From UBA10649 sp963700255 (GTDB lineage Bacteria; Actinomycetota; Actinomycetes; S36-B12): a stretch of 64,000 nucleotides of DNA. Below are positions 8,698-16,981 of this stretch, piece after piece. The DNA lies in assembly GCA_963700255.1 (NCBI GenBank), contig CAVOWW010000018.1, forward strand, positions 163,087 through 227,086, read 5' to 3'. Each line of letters starts with the position of its first letter. Positions within the stretch are counted from its first letter, which is position 1. A model generated the notes under the pieces. It worked only from the letters and a program-made list of their open reading frames with translations, had not been told where the DNA came from and ran no database searches. The translations under genes were made by a program, and so were the position numbers.

Positions 8698-9147
8698 ATG
8701 AGCGACGGGCGGGAAGAGCTGGTCCCGGACATGGAGGACGTCGAGCACGCGGTCATCACGGTGGACGACGACGAGGCGCTGCTCGGCATCGTGGGGGACC
8801 TCTTCCCGCCGTTGTTCGGGTTCGGGCTCGTCCCGGTCCCCGAGGACGCCCTGGCGGCCGAGACGGATGTCGGGACCCTGTTCGTCGGCGTGCTGAGCGA
8901 CTTCGTCGTGAGCCTCGAGCTACGGCTGCCCGGGCGTCATCGTGCGACCACCGAGCTGCTGACCTACCTGAACGAGGAGAACGCGGGCTCGGCCTTCGTG
9001 ACGTTCTCGACCCTCGACGAGCACGTATGGGTCTCGGGCAACGTCGATGGCAGGCCACTGGTGCCGATGCACCTCGCCCGTGTGCTCACCTACATGTTCC
9101 AGGCCGCGACAGCGGTCCTCGGAGAGCTGACCCCCGAGGGGGACTAG
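8698..9147 (+). CDS. YbjN/T3SS-chaperone-like fold protein (tentative)
   Basis: A 149-residue soluble acidic protein. The pattern of a long N-terminal acidic stretch, a central beta region (GTLFVGVLSDFVVSLELRL), TTELLTYLNEENAGSAFVTF and a C-terminal helix (MHLARVLTYMFQAATAVLG) resembles the YbjN/type III chaperone-like fold widespread in actinobacteria, whose role is not established. GGGAGGAG precedes the ATG, and TAGGGT upstream could be the -10. It is convergent with the VOC gene, with only four bases between the stops. Confidence 0.65.
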   Translation: MSDGREELVPDMEDVEHAVITVDDDEALLGIVGDLFPPLFGFGLVPVPEDALAAETDVGTLFVGVLSDFVVSLELRLPGRHRATTELLTYLNEENAGSAFVTFSTLDEHVWVSGNVDGRPLVPMHLARVLTYMFQAATAVLGELTPEGD

Positions 9148-9151
9148 CACC

Positions 9152-9547
9152 TCACGTCGCCGCGCTCACCGGCAGGAAGAACTCGAGCGGGATGCCGTCA
9201 GGATCGCGGAAGTTGACGTGCCAGCCGAACGGCGACTCGACGACTCCCGACTCCATCACACCCTCGTCCTGCAGTCGCCGCTGCCACGCGTCGAGCTCGT
9301 CGCGGCTGCGGCAGACGAAGCCGACGTGGTCGAGGCCGACGTGCTCCTGGGTGAAGCCCTCCGGAGTGACGGCGGGGTCCTGACGCAGGTCGATCGCCTG
9401 CCCGTCGTCGGTCATCATGACCTTCATGGGAGCGGGTGCGTCGAACTCGGCCACCACGGTGAGGCCGAACATGCGCACGTACCACTCGGTGCTCTTCTCG
9501 ATGTCGTGGACGCTGAGTCCTACGTGATGGATCACGGGTGTGGTCAT
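9152..9547 (-). CDS. VOC-family (glyoxalase/dioxygenase fold) protein
   Basis: A 131-residue vicinal-oxygen-chelate domain protein. The two beta-alpha-beta-beta-beta modules are visible: VIHHVGLSVHDIEKSTEWYV at the N-terminus and LDHVGFVCRSRDELDAW in the middle, ending NFRDPDGIPLEFF. The metal-ligand pattern (His in HHVGL, His in LDHVGF, Glu in LEFF) is retained, so a metal-dependent lyase or dioxygenase-like activity is possible. The substrate is unknown. The ATG at 9547 is preferred over an upstream frame extension because GGAGAG precedes it and the product then starts MTTPVIHHVG as usual for the family. Confidence 0.85.
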   Translation of the reverse strand: MTTPVIHHVGLSVHDIEKSTEWYVRMFGLTVVAEFDAPAPMKVMMTDDGQAIDLRQDPAVTPEGFTQEHVGLDHVGFVCRSRDELDAWQRRLQDEGVMESGVVESPFGWHVNFRDPDGIPLEFFLPVSAAT

Positions 9548-9699
9548 CTCTCCGACACCTCCCTCGTTGTGCTTCAAGTCTGGCACCGGCGGCAGGGGGA
9601 TGCCCGGAACTGTGACCGTTTTGACCTGTCCCGAGGCCGCGGCATGGGCGGATACCGGTGGATACTGGTCGTGGGGGCTGAGGGGTGGGGGGTGACGTC

Positions 9700-10578
9700 G
9701 TGAGCTGGTACTGGTGGGTCCTCCTGCTGGTGGTCATGTACGGCCTCGGCATGCTCGGATCCCTCTACTTCCAGAAGACGCATCCGCCGGATCGGCGCCA
9801 GGCCGATCGCCGGCAGGGCGACCGCCGCTCCGGCAGGCACGCGAGCCCCCCTGGCGGGGTGGAACGTCGCGGCCCGGATCGTCGCCAGGGCGAGCGTCGC
9901 AAGGGCAAGCCCGCCTGGCAGCTGGCCACCGTGGTGGTGTCGGCTGCGTTCCTCTCCATCATCGGCGTCGTCGCGTACGCGGAGTCGCAGGTCGCGTCGA
10001 TCTTCGTGGGCAGCGCCCCGGAGCTCATCAACAGCGGGTGGGCCGACTGCGACACCCCGGTCACGTGGAGCGTGGACACGTCGCGGCTCACGCCGGCAGA
10101 CCAGCAGATCGCGATCACGCAGTTCACCAGCGACTTCGCGAAGTGGGGTGCGGCCTCAGGGCTGGAGTTCCAGTACGTCGGCGAGGTGCCTGTCGTCTAC
10201 GACGACACCAACTACGTCGTCACCAGTGACGTGCACCCGAGCGAGCGGCATATCTACGTCGCCTTCCTCCAGGACGCCGAGTCCACTCTCCTCGACCAGC
10301 GCACCGTCGGCTTCGCGTCCCCCACCAAGGTCTGGCAGGACGCCAAGGAGATCGTCGAGGGCAGCGTCGTCCTGAGCATCGACTACGTGAGGAAGATCAA
10401 CAAGGCCAAGCAGAGTGCGCTCTACCTGCACGAGGTGGGCCATGCCCTCGGGCTCGGCCACGGCACCAGCGACGAGAACGTCATGTACTACCTCGTCGAC
10501 GACAACAACACGCTGAGCCCGGGTGACGTCGAGGGGATCCGCAACCTCATCAAGGCCTGCAAGACCCCCTCGGGCTGA
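9700..10578 (+). CDS. Membrane-anchored matrixin-like zinc metalloprotease
   Basis: A 292-residue metzincin. Two membrane segments (residues about 3-22 and 75-93) flank a very basic loop built of DRRQ/DRRSG/GERR repeats. Positive-inside topology puts this loop in the cytosol and the C-terminal catalytic domain outside. The zinc motif HEVGHALGLGH is at 244-254 with the glutamate base at 245 and the Met-turn methionine about residue 262 (ENVMYYLV), as in matrixins. The start is GTG 9700 (MSWYWWVLLL) behind a G-rich stretch; an in-frame start 15 bases upstream is possible. Substrate unknown. It stands alone, between divergently or co-directionally placed VOC genes. Confidence 0.85.
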   Translation: MSWYWWVLLLVVMYGLGMLGSLYFQKTHPPDRRQADRRQGDRRSGRHASPPGGVERRGPDRRQGERRKGKPAWQLATVVVSAAFLSIIGVVAYAESQVASIFVGSAPELINSGWADCDTPVTWSVDTSRLTPADQQIAITQFTSDFAKWGAASGLEFQYVGEVPVVYDDTNYVVTSDVHPSERHIYVAFLQDAESTLLDQRTVGFASPTKVWQDAKEIVEGSVVLSIDYVRKINKAKQSALYLHEVGHALGLGHGTSDENVMYYLVDDNNTLSPGDVEGIRNLIKACKTPSG

Positions 10579-10623
10579 CTGAAGCGGCCGCGTGAGCCGG
10601 CCGACGATGGCAGGCTTGGCCCC

Positions 10624-11004
10624 ATGCTCGACCACATCTCGATCCAGTGCGCCGACGTCGCTGCCAGCGCGGAGTTCTACGACCGGGTCCTCCGCGTCCT
10701 CGGCCAGCGACGGGTCATGGACTTCGGCGAGGTGATCGGCTACGGCGACGACTTCCCGAGCTTCTGGATCGGACCCTTCGACAGCGGGGAGGGCTTCCGG
10801 GAGTCGCACATCGCCTTCCGCGCGCCGTCACGTGATGCCGTGCTGGCGTTCCGCGAGGCGGCGGTGGATGCCGGGGCCGAGGTGCTGCACGAGCCGCGCA
10901 TCTGGCCGGAGTACCACCCGGGCTACTTCGGGGCGTTCGTCCGGGATCCGGATGGCAACAACGTCGAGGCTGTCCATCACACCTGGGCGCAGCCGCCCGC
11001 GTAG
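10624..11004 (+). CDS. VOC-family protein
   Basis: A 126-residue single VOC-fold protein (MLDHISIQCADVAASAEFYD, then RDPDGNNVEAVHHTW). It keeps the N-terminal His and the C-terminal Glu of the metal site and the DPDGNNVE signature. It belongs to the group close to fosfomycin-resistance/glyoxalase I-like proteins, but nothing identifies the substrate. It is 45 bases after the matrixin gene and converges on the DUF2207 gene with seven bases between the stops. It differs from the VOC protein at 9152-9547 and is not a recent duplicate. Confidence 0.83.
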   Translation: MLDHISIQCADVAASAEFYDRVLRVLGQRRVMDFGEVIGYGDDFPSFWIGPFDSGEGFRESHIAFRAPSRDAVLAFREAAVDAGAEVLHEPRIWPEYHPGYFGAFVRDPDGNNVEAVHHTWAQPPA

Positions 11005-11011
11005 GCGGGCA

Positions 11012-12769
11012 TCACCAGGATCCGCCGCCACCCCCGCCGCCGCCTCCGCCCGATGAGCCTCCGCCTCCCGACCCGCTGCTCGGTGCCGTCATAGCGCTGG
11101 AGATCGAGGACGTGCCGCTGGAGACGAGGCTGTCCATCGAGGAGATGCTCCCGACGTACAGGCCGTGGCTGACGAGCTGGTCGGGACTCAGGTCCGGGAA
11201 CGCGCCGATCCACGAGCTCTCGAGCCCGAAGACGACCGCGAAGGGGAGCATCGTCGCGAAGATCGCGTCCGGCGACAGTCCCGAGCGCTGGGCGAACTCC
11301 CGCCGGGCGGCCGCCGCGTCGGTGCCGAGCACCTTCTGGAAGCCGTCGACCTTGGCGAGGAACAGCGCGGACTGCTCCGTCTGGCGGCGGGGGGTGATCG
11401 CCCGGGCCACGAAGAACCCGACGAGGGCTCCGATGCCGGCGGTGAGGGCCACGGACGCCAGGAAGGCCTGGCCGACGAACACCGAGATGATGCCCACGGC
11501 CAGCAGCGCGAAGGCGACGGCGCCGAGTCCCCGCCAGCGGCGATCTGGCTCGTCCCCTCGCGGGTTGCGCCGGCCGGCGGCCTCCTGCTCGTCGACGAGC
11601 CCGCGCACCGAGATGCCCCACAGCGTGGCCATCCCCTTGTCGTAGGTCGCGAGGGTCGCGGTGCTGCCGCCCTTGAGGATCACGCCCAGGAGCGACTCCT
11701 CCCACGGGCGCAATGGCGTGCTCCCGGTGCCGACCCAGTCGACCCTCAGGTCGTCGGCGGCGTCGGTGGACACGTTGATCCAGCGTCGCTCGGCGAGGTT
11801 GAGGAGGGTGGCCACCAGGACGCGTGCGTCGACCGTGCCGGCGCGGCCCTCCCAGGCGGCGGAGAGCTCGGCGGGGGTGAGGTCATCGGGAGGCGCGTAC
11901 TGCGGTGGCGCGCCCGGCACCGGGGCGCCCGCATCCGCCCGGCGTCGTGACACCGCGAGGCCGATCGGCACCGCGGCCAGCAGCCCGGCTGGGATGAGGG
12001 CGCCGAGGATGCCGATCAGGGGGTTGGACGGCAGCCCCTGGCTCCGGTTCTCGCGCGGCGTCGAGGTGAAGGACGAGGCGGGGTAGACCACGGCCGTCGT
12101 CATCGCCTCCCCGGCGGCCAGCTGCGCCGGGCCGAGGAGGGCGATGGACTGCACGGTGGCGGCCGGGCAGCGGGTGTCGCTGCCGGCCGGGCCGACGTAG
12201 CAGACGGCGCTGAGGACGGGGCCGGGTCCGGTGACCGTGGCCTTGGCCGAGGAGATCCCGACGTCCCATCCCGTCCCGATCACGTCCCAGAAGAGCTCGA
12301 CGTCGCCGGCGGACACGGTCTCCGGCATGGCCGGGTCGGCCACGTCATCATCGGTGATGACGCGCAGGCCATCGGTGACGGTGTACGTGATCACGTAGGT
12401 GTGCGGTCCGGTGATGGTCGTGTTCGGATCGCCGATCTTCACGTTGAGGAAGGGGTCGTTGCCGGACGTCACCCAGGGCACCGGGGCGCCGTCCATCGTC
12501 ACGTCCGCGACGGTGACCCCGTACTCGCGGCGCAGGCCGGTGAGGGTCTCGTCGAAGACCGGGATGTCACGGAAGATGCCATGCCGGTACTCCGACTCGA
12601 AGTCGTAGGTGATCGTCTCGACGATCCGGATGGAGGTGTCCGCATTGACGGTGACGGCGACGTCGAGCTGGCGGATGTACTCGGCGGCCGCCGGCGAGGC
12701 AAGGCCGACGGTCGTCGCGCCGGCGAGCAGCAGCGCGCCGAGGAGGATCCCCAGCCGTCGCCGCAGCAT
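11012..12769 (-). CDS. DUF2207 membrane protein, partner of LemA
   Basis: A 585-residue secreted-then-membrane protein. A signal peptide (LLGALLLAGATTVGLASPAAA) is followed by an extracellular beta-rich DUF2207 domain (VNADTSIRIVETITYDFES), a membrane segment near residue 260, a cytosolic domain, two further membrane segments near 430-475, and a Gly/Ser-rich C-terminus ending in a run of glycines and SW. This is the usual architecture of the family. The ATG overlaps the LemA stop by one base (TGATG), so the genes are translationally coupled. LemA with DUF2207 is a conserved pair of unknown biochemical role at the envelope. Confidence 0.9.
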   Translation of the reverse strand: MLRRRLGILLGALLLAGATTVGLASPAAAEYIRQLDVAVTVNADTSIRIVETITYDFESEYRHGIFRDIPVFDETLTGLRREYGVTVADVTMDGAPVPWVTSGNDPFLNVKIGDPNTTITGPHTYVITYTVTDGLRVITDDDVADPAMPETVSAGDVELFWDVIGTGWDVGISSAKATVTGPGPVLSAVCYVGPAGSDTRCPAATVQSIALLGPAQLAAGEAMTTAVVYPASSFTSTPRENRSQGLPSNPLIGILGALIPAGLLAAVPIGLAVSRRRADAGAPVPGAPPQYAPPDDLTPAELSAAWEGRAGTVDARVLVATLLNLAERRWINVSTDAADDLRVDWVGTGSTPLRPWEESLLGVILKGGSTATLATYDKGMATLWGISVRGLVDEQEAAGRRNPRGDEPDRRWRGLGAVAFALLAVGIISVFVGQAFLASVALTAGIGALVGFFVARAITPRRQTEQSALFLAKVDGFQKVLGTDAAAARREFAQRSGLSPDAIFATMLPFAVVFGLESSWIGAFPDLSPDQLVSHGLYVGSISSMDSLVSSGTSSISSAMTAPSSGSGGGGSSGGGGGGGGGGSW

Positions 12770-13332
12770 CAGAAGTCGACGGTCGGGGCGGCTCGACGGC
12801 CGGCATCGACCTCGCTGTACATCTCGCGCTCGTGGACCGCGGCCATGCCGGCGAACCACATCGACGGGATCGTCCGGAGGGCCGTGTTGAGCGTCACGAC
12901 GGAGTCGTTGTAGTACTGGCGGGCGAACTGCAGTTCACCCTCGACCTGCGTCAGCTGGGCCTGGAGGTCGCGGAACCCGGCGGTGGCGGTGAGCTGCGGG
13001 TAGGCCTCGGCGACGGCGAACAGACGGCCGAGCGCCTGCGTCAGCATGCCGTCCGCCGCGGCTGTCTCCGCGACGGTCGTGGCCCCAGCGGCCCGAGCCC
13101 GGGCCGAGGTGACGTCTTCCATCGTTCCGCGCTCGAAGTCCGCGGCTCCCTTGACGGTCTCGACGAGGTTGGGAACGAGGTCGGCCCTCTTGGCGAGCAG
13201 CGTGTCGACGCCGGCCCATGCTCCCTGGGCCTGCACGTCCAGGCGCCGCAGCCGGTTGAACTGGGAGACGACGAACAGGGCGATCGCCCCCAGCACGACC
13301 ACGACGATGATGACGACGAGGACTGCGCTCAT
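12769..13332 (-). CDS. lemA: LemA-family protein
   Basis: A 187-residue LemA protein: one N-terminal membrane anchor (VLVVIIVVVVLGAIALFVV) followed by a cytosolic helical bundle with the family landmarks FNRLRRLDVQAQGAWAGVD, KRADLVPNLVETVKG and QLTQVEGELQFARQYYND. The length is typical. It is the first gene of a two-gene unit with DUF2207 and lies 12 bases downstream of a diguanylate cyclase on the same strand, so it may be read from that promoter. A precise function is unknown. Confidence 0.93.
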   Translation of the reverse strand: MSAVLVVIIVVVVLGAIALFVVSQFNRLRRLDVQAQGAWAGVDTLLAKRADLVPNLVETVKGAADFERGTMEDVTSARARAAGATTVAETAAADGMLTQALGRLFAVAEAYPQLTATAGFRDLQAQLTQVEGELQFARQYYNDSVVTLNTALRTIPSMWFAGMAAVHEREMYSEVDAGRRAAPTVDF

Positions 13333-13344
13333 AGTGCCTCCTTG

Positions 13345-14346
13345 CTATCGGGCCCCCCGCCGACCGTACATGTCGGCATCGGCTTGGTGGATGAGTTCGT
13401 CTGCCGGGATCTCCGACGGGTCCCCGTCGGAGAATCCCGCGCTGAGGTGGCCCGGCCACTTCAGCCGGTCGATCCCACTGGCCGTCACGTGCTCGTCGAG
13501 GCGTCGGGCGAAGGCGGCCGGATCGGGGCGTCGCCCGATGCCCACCACGACGATCTCGTCGCCGCCGTACCGGGCCACGAGGTCGCCACCGCGCACCGAG
13601 GCGAGGACGGCATGACCGGCGACCTCGATGACCTCGTCGCCGAAGGCATGCCCGTGACGGTCGTTGGCAAGCTTGAGTCCGTCGATGTCCACGAAGACCG
13701 CGAACATCGTGCTGTCCAGCCGGCCGGCCATGGCGACGAGGCGCGGGATCTGCGCCTGGAGGCCGTGGCGGTTGAGCAGCCCGGTCAGCTCATCGGTGAC
13801 GGCGAGCCGCTGGGCGAGCTCGGAGGCGTCGGCGAGCGCGTCGAGGCTCTTGAGCCGCATCCGCAGGAGGACGCCGCTGGCCAGCAGGGCCGCCACCGAG
13901 ACGAGCATCCATTCCGCCGGGTGCCCGGGCTCCCACGTCGTGACGACGAGGAACACGCCCACAAGCCCCAGCAGGGAGACAGTGACGAAGGGAGCCCAGC
14001 TCAGCATGGTCGGGCCGACGGCGGTCAGCACGATCACCACGTACACGAATCCGATGGGCTTCTGCTCGATGGTGACCTGGTGCAGCAGCGCTGCGAGAAG
14101 GAAGACCGCCGCCGCGGCGTACAGCCACGGCAGCAGGCGCCCGGGGAGGGTGGTCTGGGTCATCACGACGCCGACCGTCAGGAGCACCAGCGCAGCGATC
14201 GCGTCGATCACGTGCAGCGAGAACGGAGCCTCCGGCTCCTCGAGGTAGGTGAGGAACGACAGGACGAGGAGCAGGCCGCCGGTCCAGAGCAGGACGCGCG
14301 GATACTCCATGCGGGCGATGCCGAGCCGAACCTCGTCGCGGTGCAT
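13345..14346 (-). CDS. Diguanylate cyclase with six-TM sensor, GGDEI variant
   Basis: A 333-residue paralogue of the cyclase at 6386-7408: about six membrane segments in residues 18-165, a linker (LKSLDALADASELAQ) and a GGDEF domain. The signature reads GGDEI at 261-265, so the four catalytic-turn residues are kept and only the terminal Phe is changed; catalysis is still plausible. The I-site RGGD lies five residues upstream. Exactly 68 residues follow the signature in both paralogues. The start ATG at 14346 has no strong Shine-Dalgarno. It is 12 bases upstream of lemA, suggesting co-transcription. Confidence 0.88.
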   Translation of the reverse strand: MHRDEVRLGIARMEYPRVLLWTGGLLLVLSFLTYLEEPEAPFSLHVIDAIAALVLLTVGVVMTQTTLPGRLLPWLYAAAAVFLLAALLHQVTIEQKPIGFVYVVIVLTAVGPTMLSWAPFVTVSLLGLVGVFLVVTTWEPGHPAEWMLVSVAALLASGVLLRMRLKSLDALADASELAQRLAVTDELTGLLNRHGLQAQIPRLVAMAGRLDSTMFAVFVDIDGLKLANDRHGHAFGDEVIEVAGHAVLASVRGGDLVARYGGDEIVVVGIGRRPDPAAFARRLDEHVTASGIDRLKWPGHLSAGFSDGDPSEIPADELIHQADADMYGRRGAR

Positions 14347-14406
14347 GCCGGTCTCTCGGTCGAAGGGCTCAGGCGTTTCCTAGTCCGCCGCGCCGGGGTC
14401 AACAGG

Positions 14407-16308
14407 TCAGGTACGAGGGTAGCGGCTCTTGGTCCGCCGCCCGAGCCTCTCGGGGTCCTGGTAGCCACCGCGCGGCGCCACCTCATCGATGGCGTCGGGC
14501 GTCGGCGCGGAGACATCCCGATCGACGACGATGCGCTCGTCGGCCGGCTCGACCGGGTGCTCGAAGTCCTCGTCCGCGTCGAGGTCGCCGGGCACCGGCC
14601 CGACCTGAGTGTGGGACTTCCCGGTCAGGTGGTTCGCGGCACGGGCGGCACGGACGCCCGCCGAGATGCTGTGCCACATGTGATCCTCGCCGAGCTCCTC
14701 GATGAAGCCGGCCTTGGCGAGGGTGAGCCGGGCACGGTAGAAGACCCGCACGAGGTACAGGTCGATGTCGCGCTCGCGAAGACGCGTGAGGATCAGCTCG
14801 AGCATGTCGATGCTCGTCGTGTCGAGCTGGCTGGTCGCCTCGAGGTCCAGGAGCACGACCCTCGTTCCCGGGTTCGACTCGACCGTGCCGAGCACCCGAT
14901 CGTGGATCTCGGATGCATTCGCCCAGAAGAGGGGGACGTCGAGCCGGAGCACGAGGATGCCGTCGTACGTGCGTCGCTCGGGGTGCTCCGTGAGGCTGCC
15001 CCACGCCGCCTTCTCACCCGGCACCTTGCCCATCACATCGGTCTCCACCCGGCTCGAGCGGTACACCAGGCCGAGGACGGCGAGTCCGATCGCGACGAGG
15101 AGCCCGTAGAGGGGTCCGAGGACGAGAACGCCGACCATCGCGGCGATCGCGGCGGAGATGTCGTTGCGCCGGATGGACTGGTAGCGGCGCAGCGCGGAGA
15201 CGTCCATGAGCCCCCACACCGCCTGGATGACGATGGCGGAGAGCGCAGCACGCGGCAGCGGCGCGAGCAGGTCGGCCAGTGACACGAGCACGACGAGGAC
15301 GAGGAGTGCCGCCGTCACCCCCGTCAGCTGGGAGCTGCCGCCGGCCCGGCGCGATGCGGCCGTCTTGGAGAGCGAGCCTGCGACGCCGAGGCCGCCGGAG
15401 ACGCCTGCGGCGATGTTCGCGGCACCGGTCGCCAGCAGCTCCTGGTTCGTGTGGATCGCGTAGCCCTCCCGCGCGGCGAACAGCCGAGCGGCGCTCAGGC
15501 CCTCGGCGAGCCCGACCAGTGCCAGCGCGAGACCGCCGAAGGCGACCGGCGGCAGGTCGGCGACGGGGATGTCGGGGAGGCCGAGCGGCGGCAGCCCCTG
15601 CGGGACCGATCCCACCGTGACGACGCCCTCGGCCGCGAGGTCGAACAGGCTGGAGGCCACGATGGCCCCGATGAGCACGACCAGGCCCCACGGCACCCTA
15701 GGGGCGAGGCGTGCACCGCCGAACAGGATCACCAGCGACACGATGCCCACGAGCGTCGTCGTCGAGTCGAGCTCGGGGACCGATGTGACGATGGACCACA
15801 CCCGGTCCTGCACTGCTCCGCTCGTGGTGGGCATCCCCAGCAGGCTGGGGATCTCGCCGATGATGATGAGGATGACCAGCCCGAAGACGAAGCCGGTGAC
15901 GATCGGCCGGGACATGAACTCCGCGGCCCAGCCGAGGCGGGCGAGGCCTCCGATGAGCAGGCCGATTCCTGCGCCGATCGCCAGCGCCGAGGTCAGGGCA
16001 ACCGCACGAGCGGGGTCCCCCTGCGACATGTCGGCGACCAGCGATCCGGTGAGCACGGAGACGGTGGACACCGGGCCGACGATGAGGTGCGGGGACGAGC
16101 CGAGCAGCGCATAGGCGATGAGGGCGAGCGGGATGGCGTACAGCCCGACGATGACGGGCACGCCGGCGATGCCCGCGTAGCCGAGGGACTGCGGTACAGC
16201 CAGGGCGGCGACGACGAGTCCGGCGAGCAGGTCGCCCGCGATCATGCGCCGCCGGTACCGCGGGAGCCACCCCGTGATCGGCAGGTAGTGGTTCAGCGCT
16301 GACGACAC
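14407..16308 (-). CDS. SulP-family anion transporter with STAS domain
   Basis: A 633-residue secondary anion transporter (sulfate, bicarbonate or related anions). Residues about 20-400 carry 11-12 membrane segments with the SulP start motif (LGYAGIAGVPVIVGLYA). A cytosolic STAS domain follows near residues 440-545 (VVLLDLEATSQLDTTSIDM), then a 75-residue acidic/basic tail that is longer than usual. The GTG start follows TAGCCT by six bases, a leaderless layout. The substrate cannot be decided from sequence. The upstream gap contains three 16-bp tandem repeats. Confidence 0.92.
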   Translation of the reverse strand: MSSALNHYLPITGWLPRYRRRMIAGDLLAGLVVAALAVPQSLGYAGIAGVPVIVGLYAIPLALIAYALLGSSPHLIVGPVSTVSVLTGSLVADMSQGDPARAVALTSALAIGAGIGLLIGGLARLGWAAEFMSRPIVTGFVFGLVILIIIGEIPSLLGMPTTSGAVQDRVWSIVTSVPELDSTTTLVGIVSLVILFGGARLAPRVPWGLVVLIGAIVASSLFDLAAEGVVTVGSVPQGLPPLGLPDIPVADLPPVAFGGLALALVGLAEGLSAARLFAAREGYAIHTNQELLATGAANIAAGVSGGLGVAGSLSKTAASRRAGGSSQLTGVTAALLVLVVLVSLADLLAPLPRAALSAIVIQAVWGLMDVSALRRYQSIRRNDISAAIAAMVGVLVLGPLYGLLVAIGLAVLGLVYRSSRVETDVMGKVPGEKAAWGSLTEHPERRTYDGILVLRLDVPLFWANASEIHDRVLGTVESNPGTRVVLLDLEATSQLDTTSIDMLELILTRLRERDIDLYLVRVFYRARLTLAKAGFIEELGEDHMWHSISAGVRAARAANHLTGKSHTQVGPVPGDLDADEDFEHPVEPADERIVVDRDVSAPTPDAIDEVAPRGGYQDPERLGRRTKSRYPRT

Positions 16309-16335
16309 GTCGTCAGGCTAGGGGTCCGTCGTTGT

Positions 16336-16383
16336 CGTGTCAGGGCGTTGCCGTGTCGGGGCGTTGCCGTATCAGGACGTCGC
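16336..16383. repeat. Three tandem 16-bp repeats upstream of SulP
   Basis: Copies at 16336-16351 (CGTGTCAGGGCGTTGC), 16352-16367 (one mismatch) and 16368-16383 (three mismatches) follow one another without gaps in the non-coding stretch between the SulP start and a 40-residue gene. A partial fourth copy may precede them. They could be a regulator-binding array for the SulP promoter or a simple replication-slippage array. Confidence 0.75.
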
Positions 16384-16394
16384 CCCGTCCGGCG

Positions 16395-16517
16395 TCACTC
16401 GTCCCAGCCCTTGCCGTCCTCCTCCTCGCGCACGGACGTGCTGAAGAACTTGACCCCCAGGGCGATGGCCCCGATGACCAGCAGGCCGATGAGGGCGATC
16501 GTGATGAGGGTGCGCAC
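16395..16517 (-). CDS. 40-residue single-TM protein
   Basis: GTG at 16517, with AGGAG eight bases upstream, opens a frame for 40 residues: one hydrophobic segment (TLITIALIGLLVIGAIALG) and a charged cytosolic tail ending KFFSTSVREEEDGKGWDE. The composition, ribosome-binding site and membrane-plus-tail layout argue for a real small membrane protein. A longer in-frame upstream start is possible but would place Shine-Dalgarno-like sequence inside the gene. Function unknown. Confidence 0.6.
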   Translation of the reverse strand: MRTLITIALIGLLVIGAIALGVKFFSTSVREEEDGKGWDE

Positions 16518-16721
16518 GGCGGACTCCTTGCTCGGGTGACGGGCCGCCGCAAGGCTATCCGGTGCAGCCATGCACGCCGCGCCGGTGACTCGTGGGGAGT
16601 GCTGCACTCCTCACCTGAACAGGGGACCAGCAGCACGGGGAAGAAGGTGCGGCTCGAGGATCTGCTGGGTAGTTTCGAGGCTGGTCAGCGCCGGTGCTGC
16701 CACCGAACGTGAGGAGACGAC

Positions 16722-16895
16722 ATGGGGATCATGGACAGCGCGAAGGGCCTGCTCGGCGGGGCCACGGAGCAGGTCGACGGTGCCGTTGACGCTGCCGCGG
16801 ACCAGGTCAAGGAGCGCACCCCCGACCAGGTCGACGGTGCCGTCGACCAGGGCGCCGACATGGCCAAGGACGCCATCAAGGACCAGCTGCAGTAG
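16722..16895 (+). CDS. 57-residue MT0933/Rv0909-like antitoxin-family protein
   Basis: A small acidic helical protein starting MGIMDSAKGLLGGATEQV behind GAGGAG. It has two copies of the DQVDGAVD-type heptad (EQVDGAVDAAADQV and DQVDGAVDQGADMA). The start MG(L/I)xDxAKGL and repeated Asp/Ala/Lys helices are typical of the small actinobacterial family annotated as antitoxins after MT0933. No toxin-like gene is adjacent, so an antitoxin role is doubtful and a general stress or CsbD-like role is equally possible. A strong hairpin lies just downstream. Confidence 0.65.
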   Translation: MGIMDSAKGLLGGATEQVDGAVDAAADQVKERTPDQVDGAVDQGADMAKDAIKDQLQ

Positions 16896-16913
16896 GCGTC
16901 GAGTGCAATGCGG

Positions 16914-16945
16914 GTGTGGCCCGGCCCGTCAGGGTCGGGCCACAC
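16914..16945 (+). terminator. Hairpin terminator after the 57-residue gene
   Basis: GTGTGGCCCG (16914-16923) and CGGGCCACAC (16936-16945) form a perfect 10-bp stem with a 12-base loop, 19 bases after the stop. There is no T-run, as is common in high-GC actinobacteria. Because the response-regulator gene ends at 16982 on the other strand, it may terminate both transcripts. Confidence 0.7.
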
Positions 16946-16981
16946 GCATGTCTGGGACGAACCGGAGCGCACCACCGCCGG

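Noticed and set aside
12832..15282. Very long open frame on the plus strand opposite LemA, cyclase and SulP
   Set aside because: Arg/Gly/His/Asp-rich translation without motifs, opposite well-supported genes. This is a GC-bias shadow.
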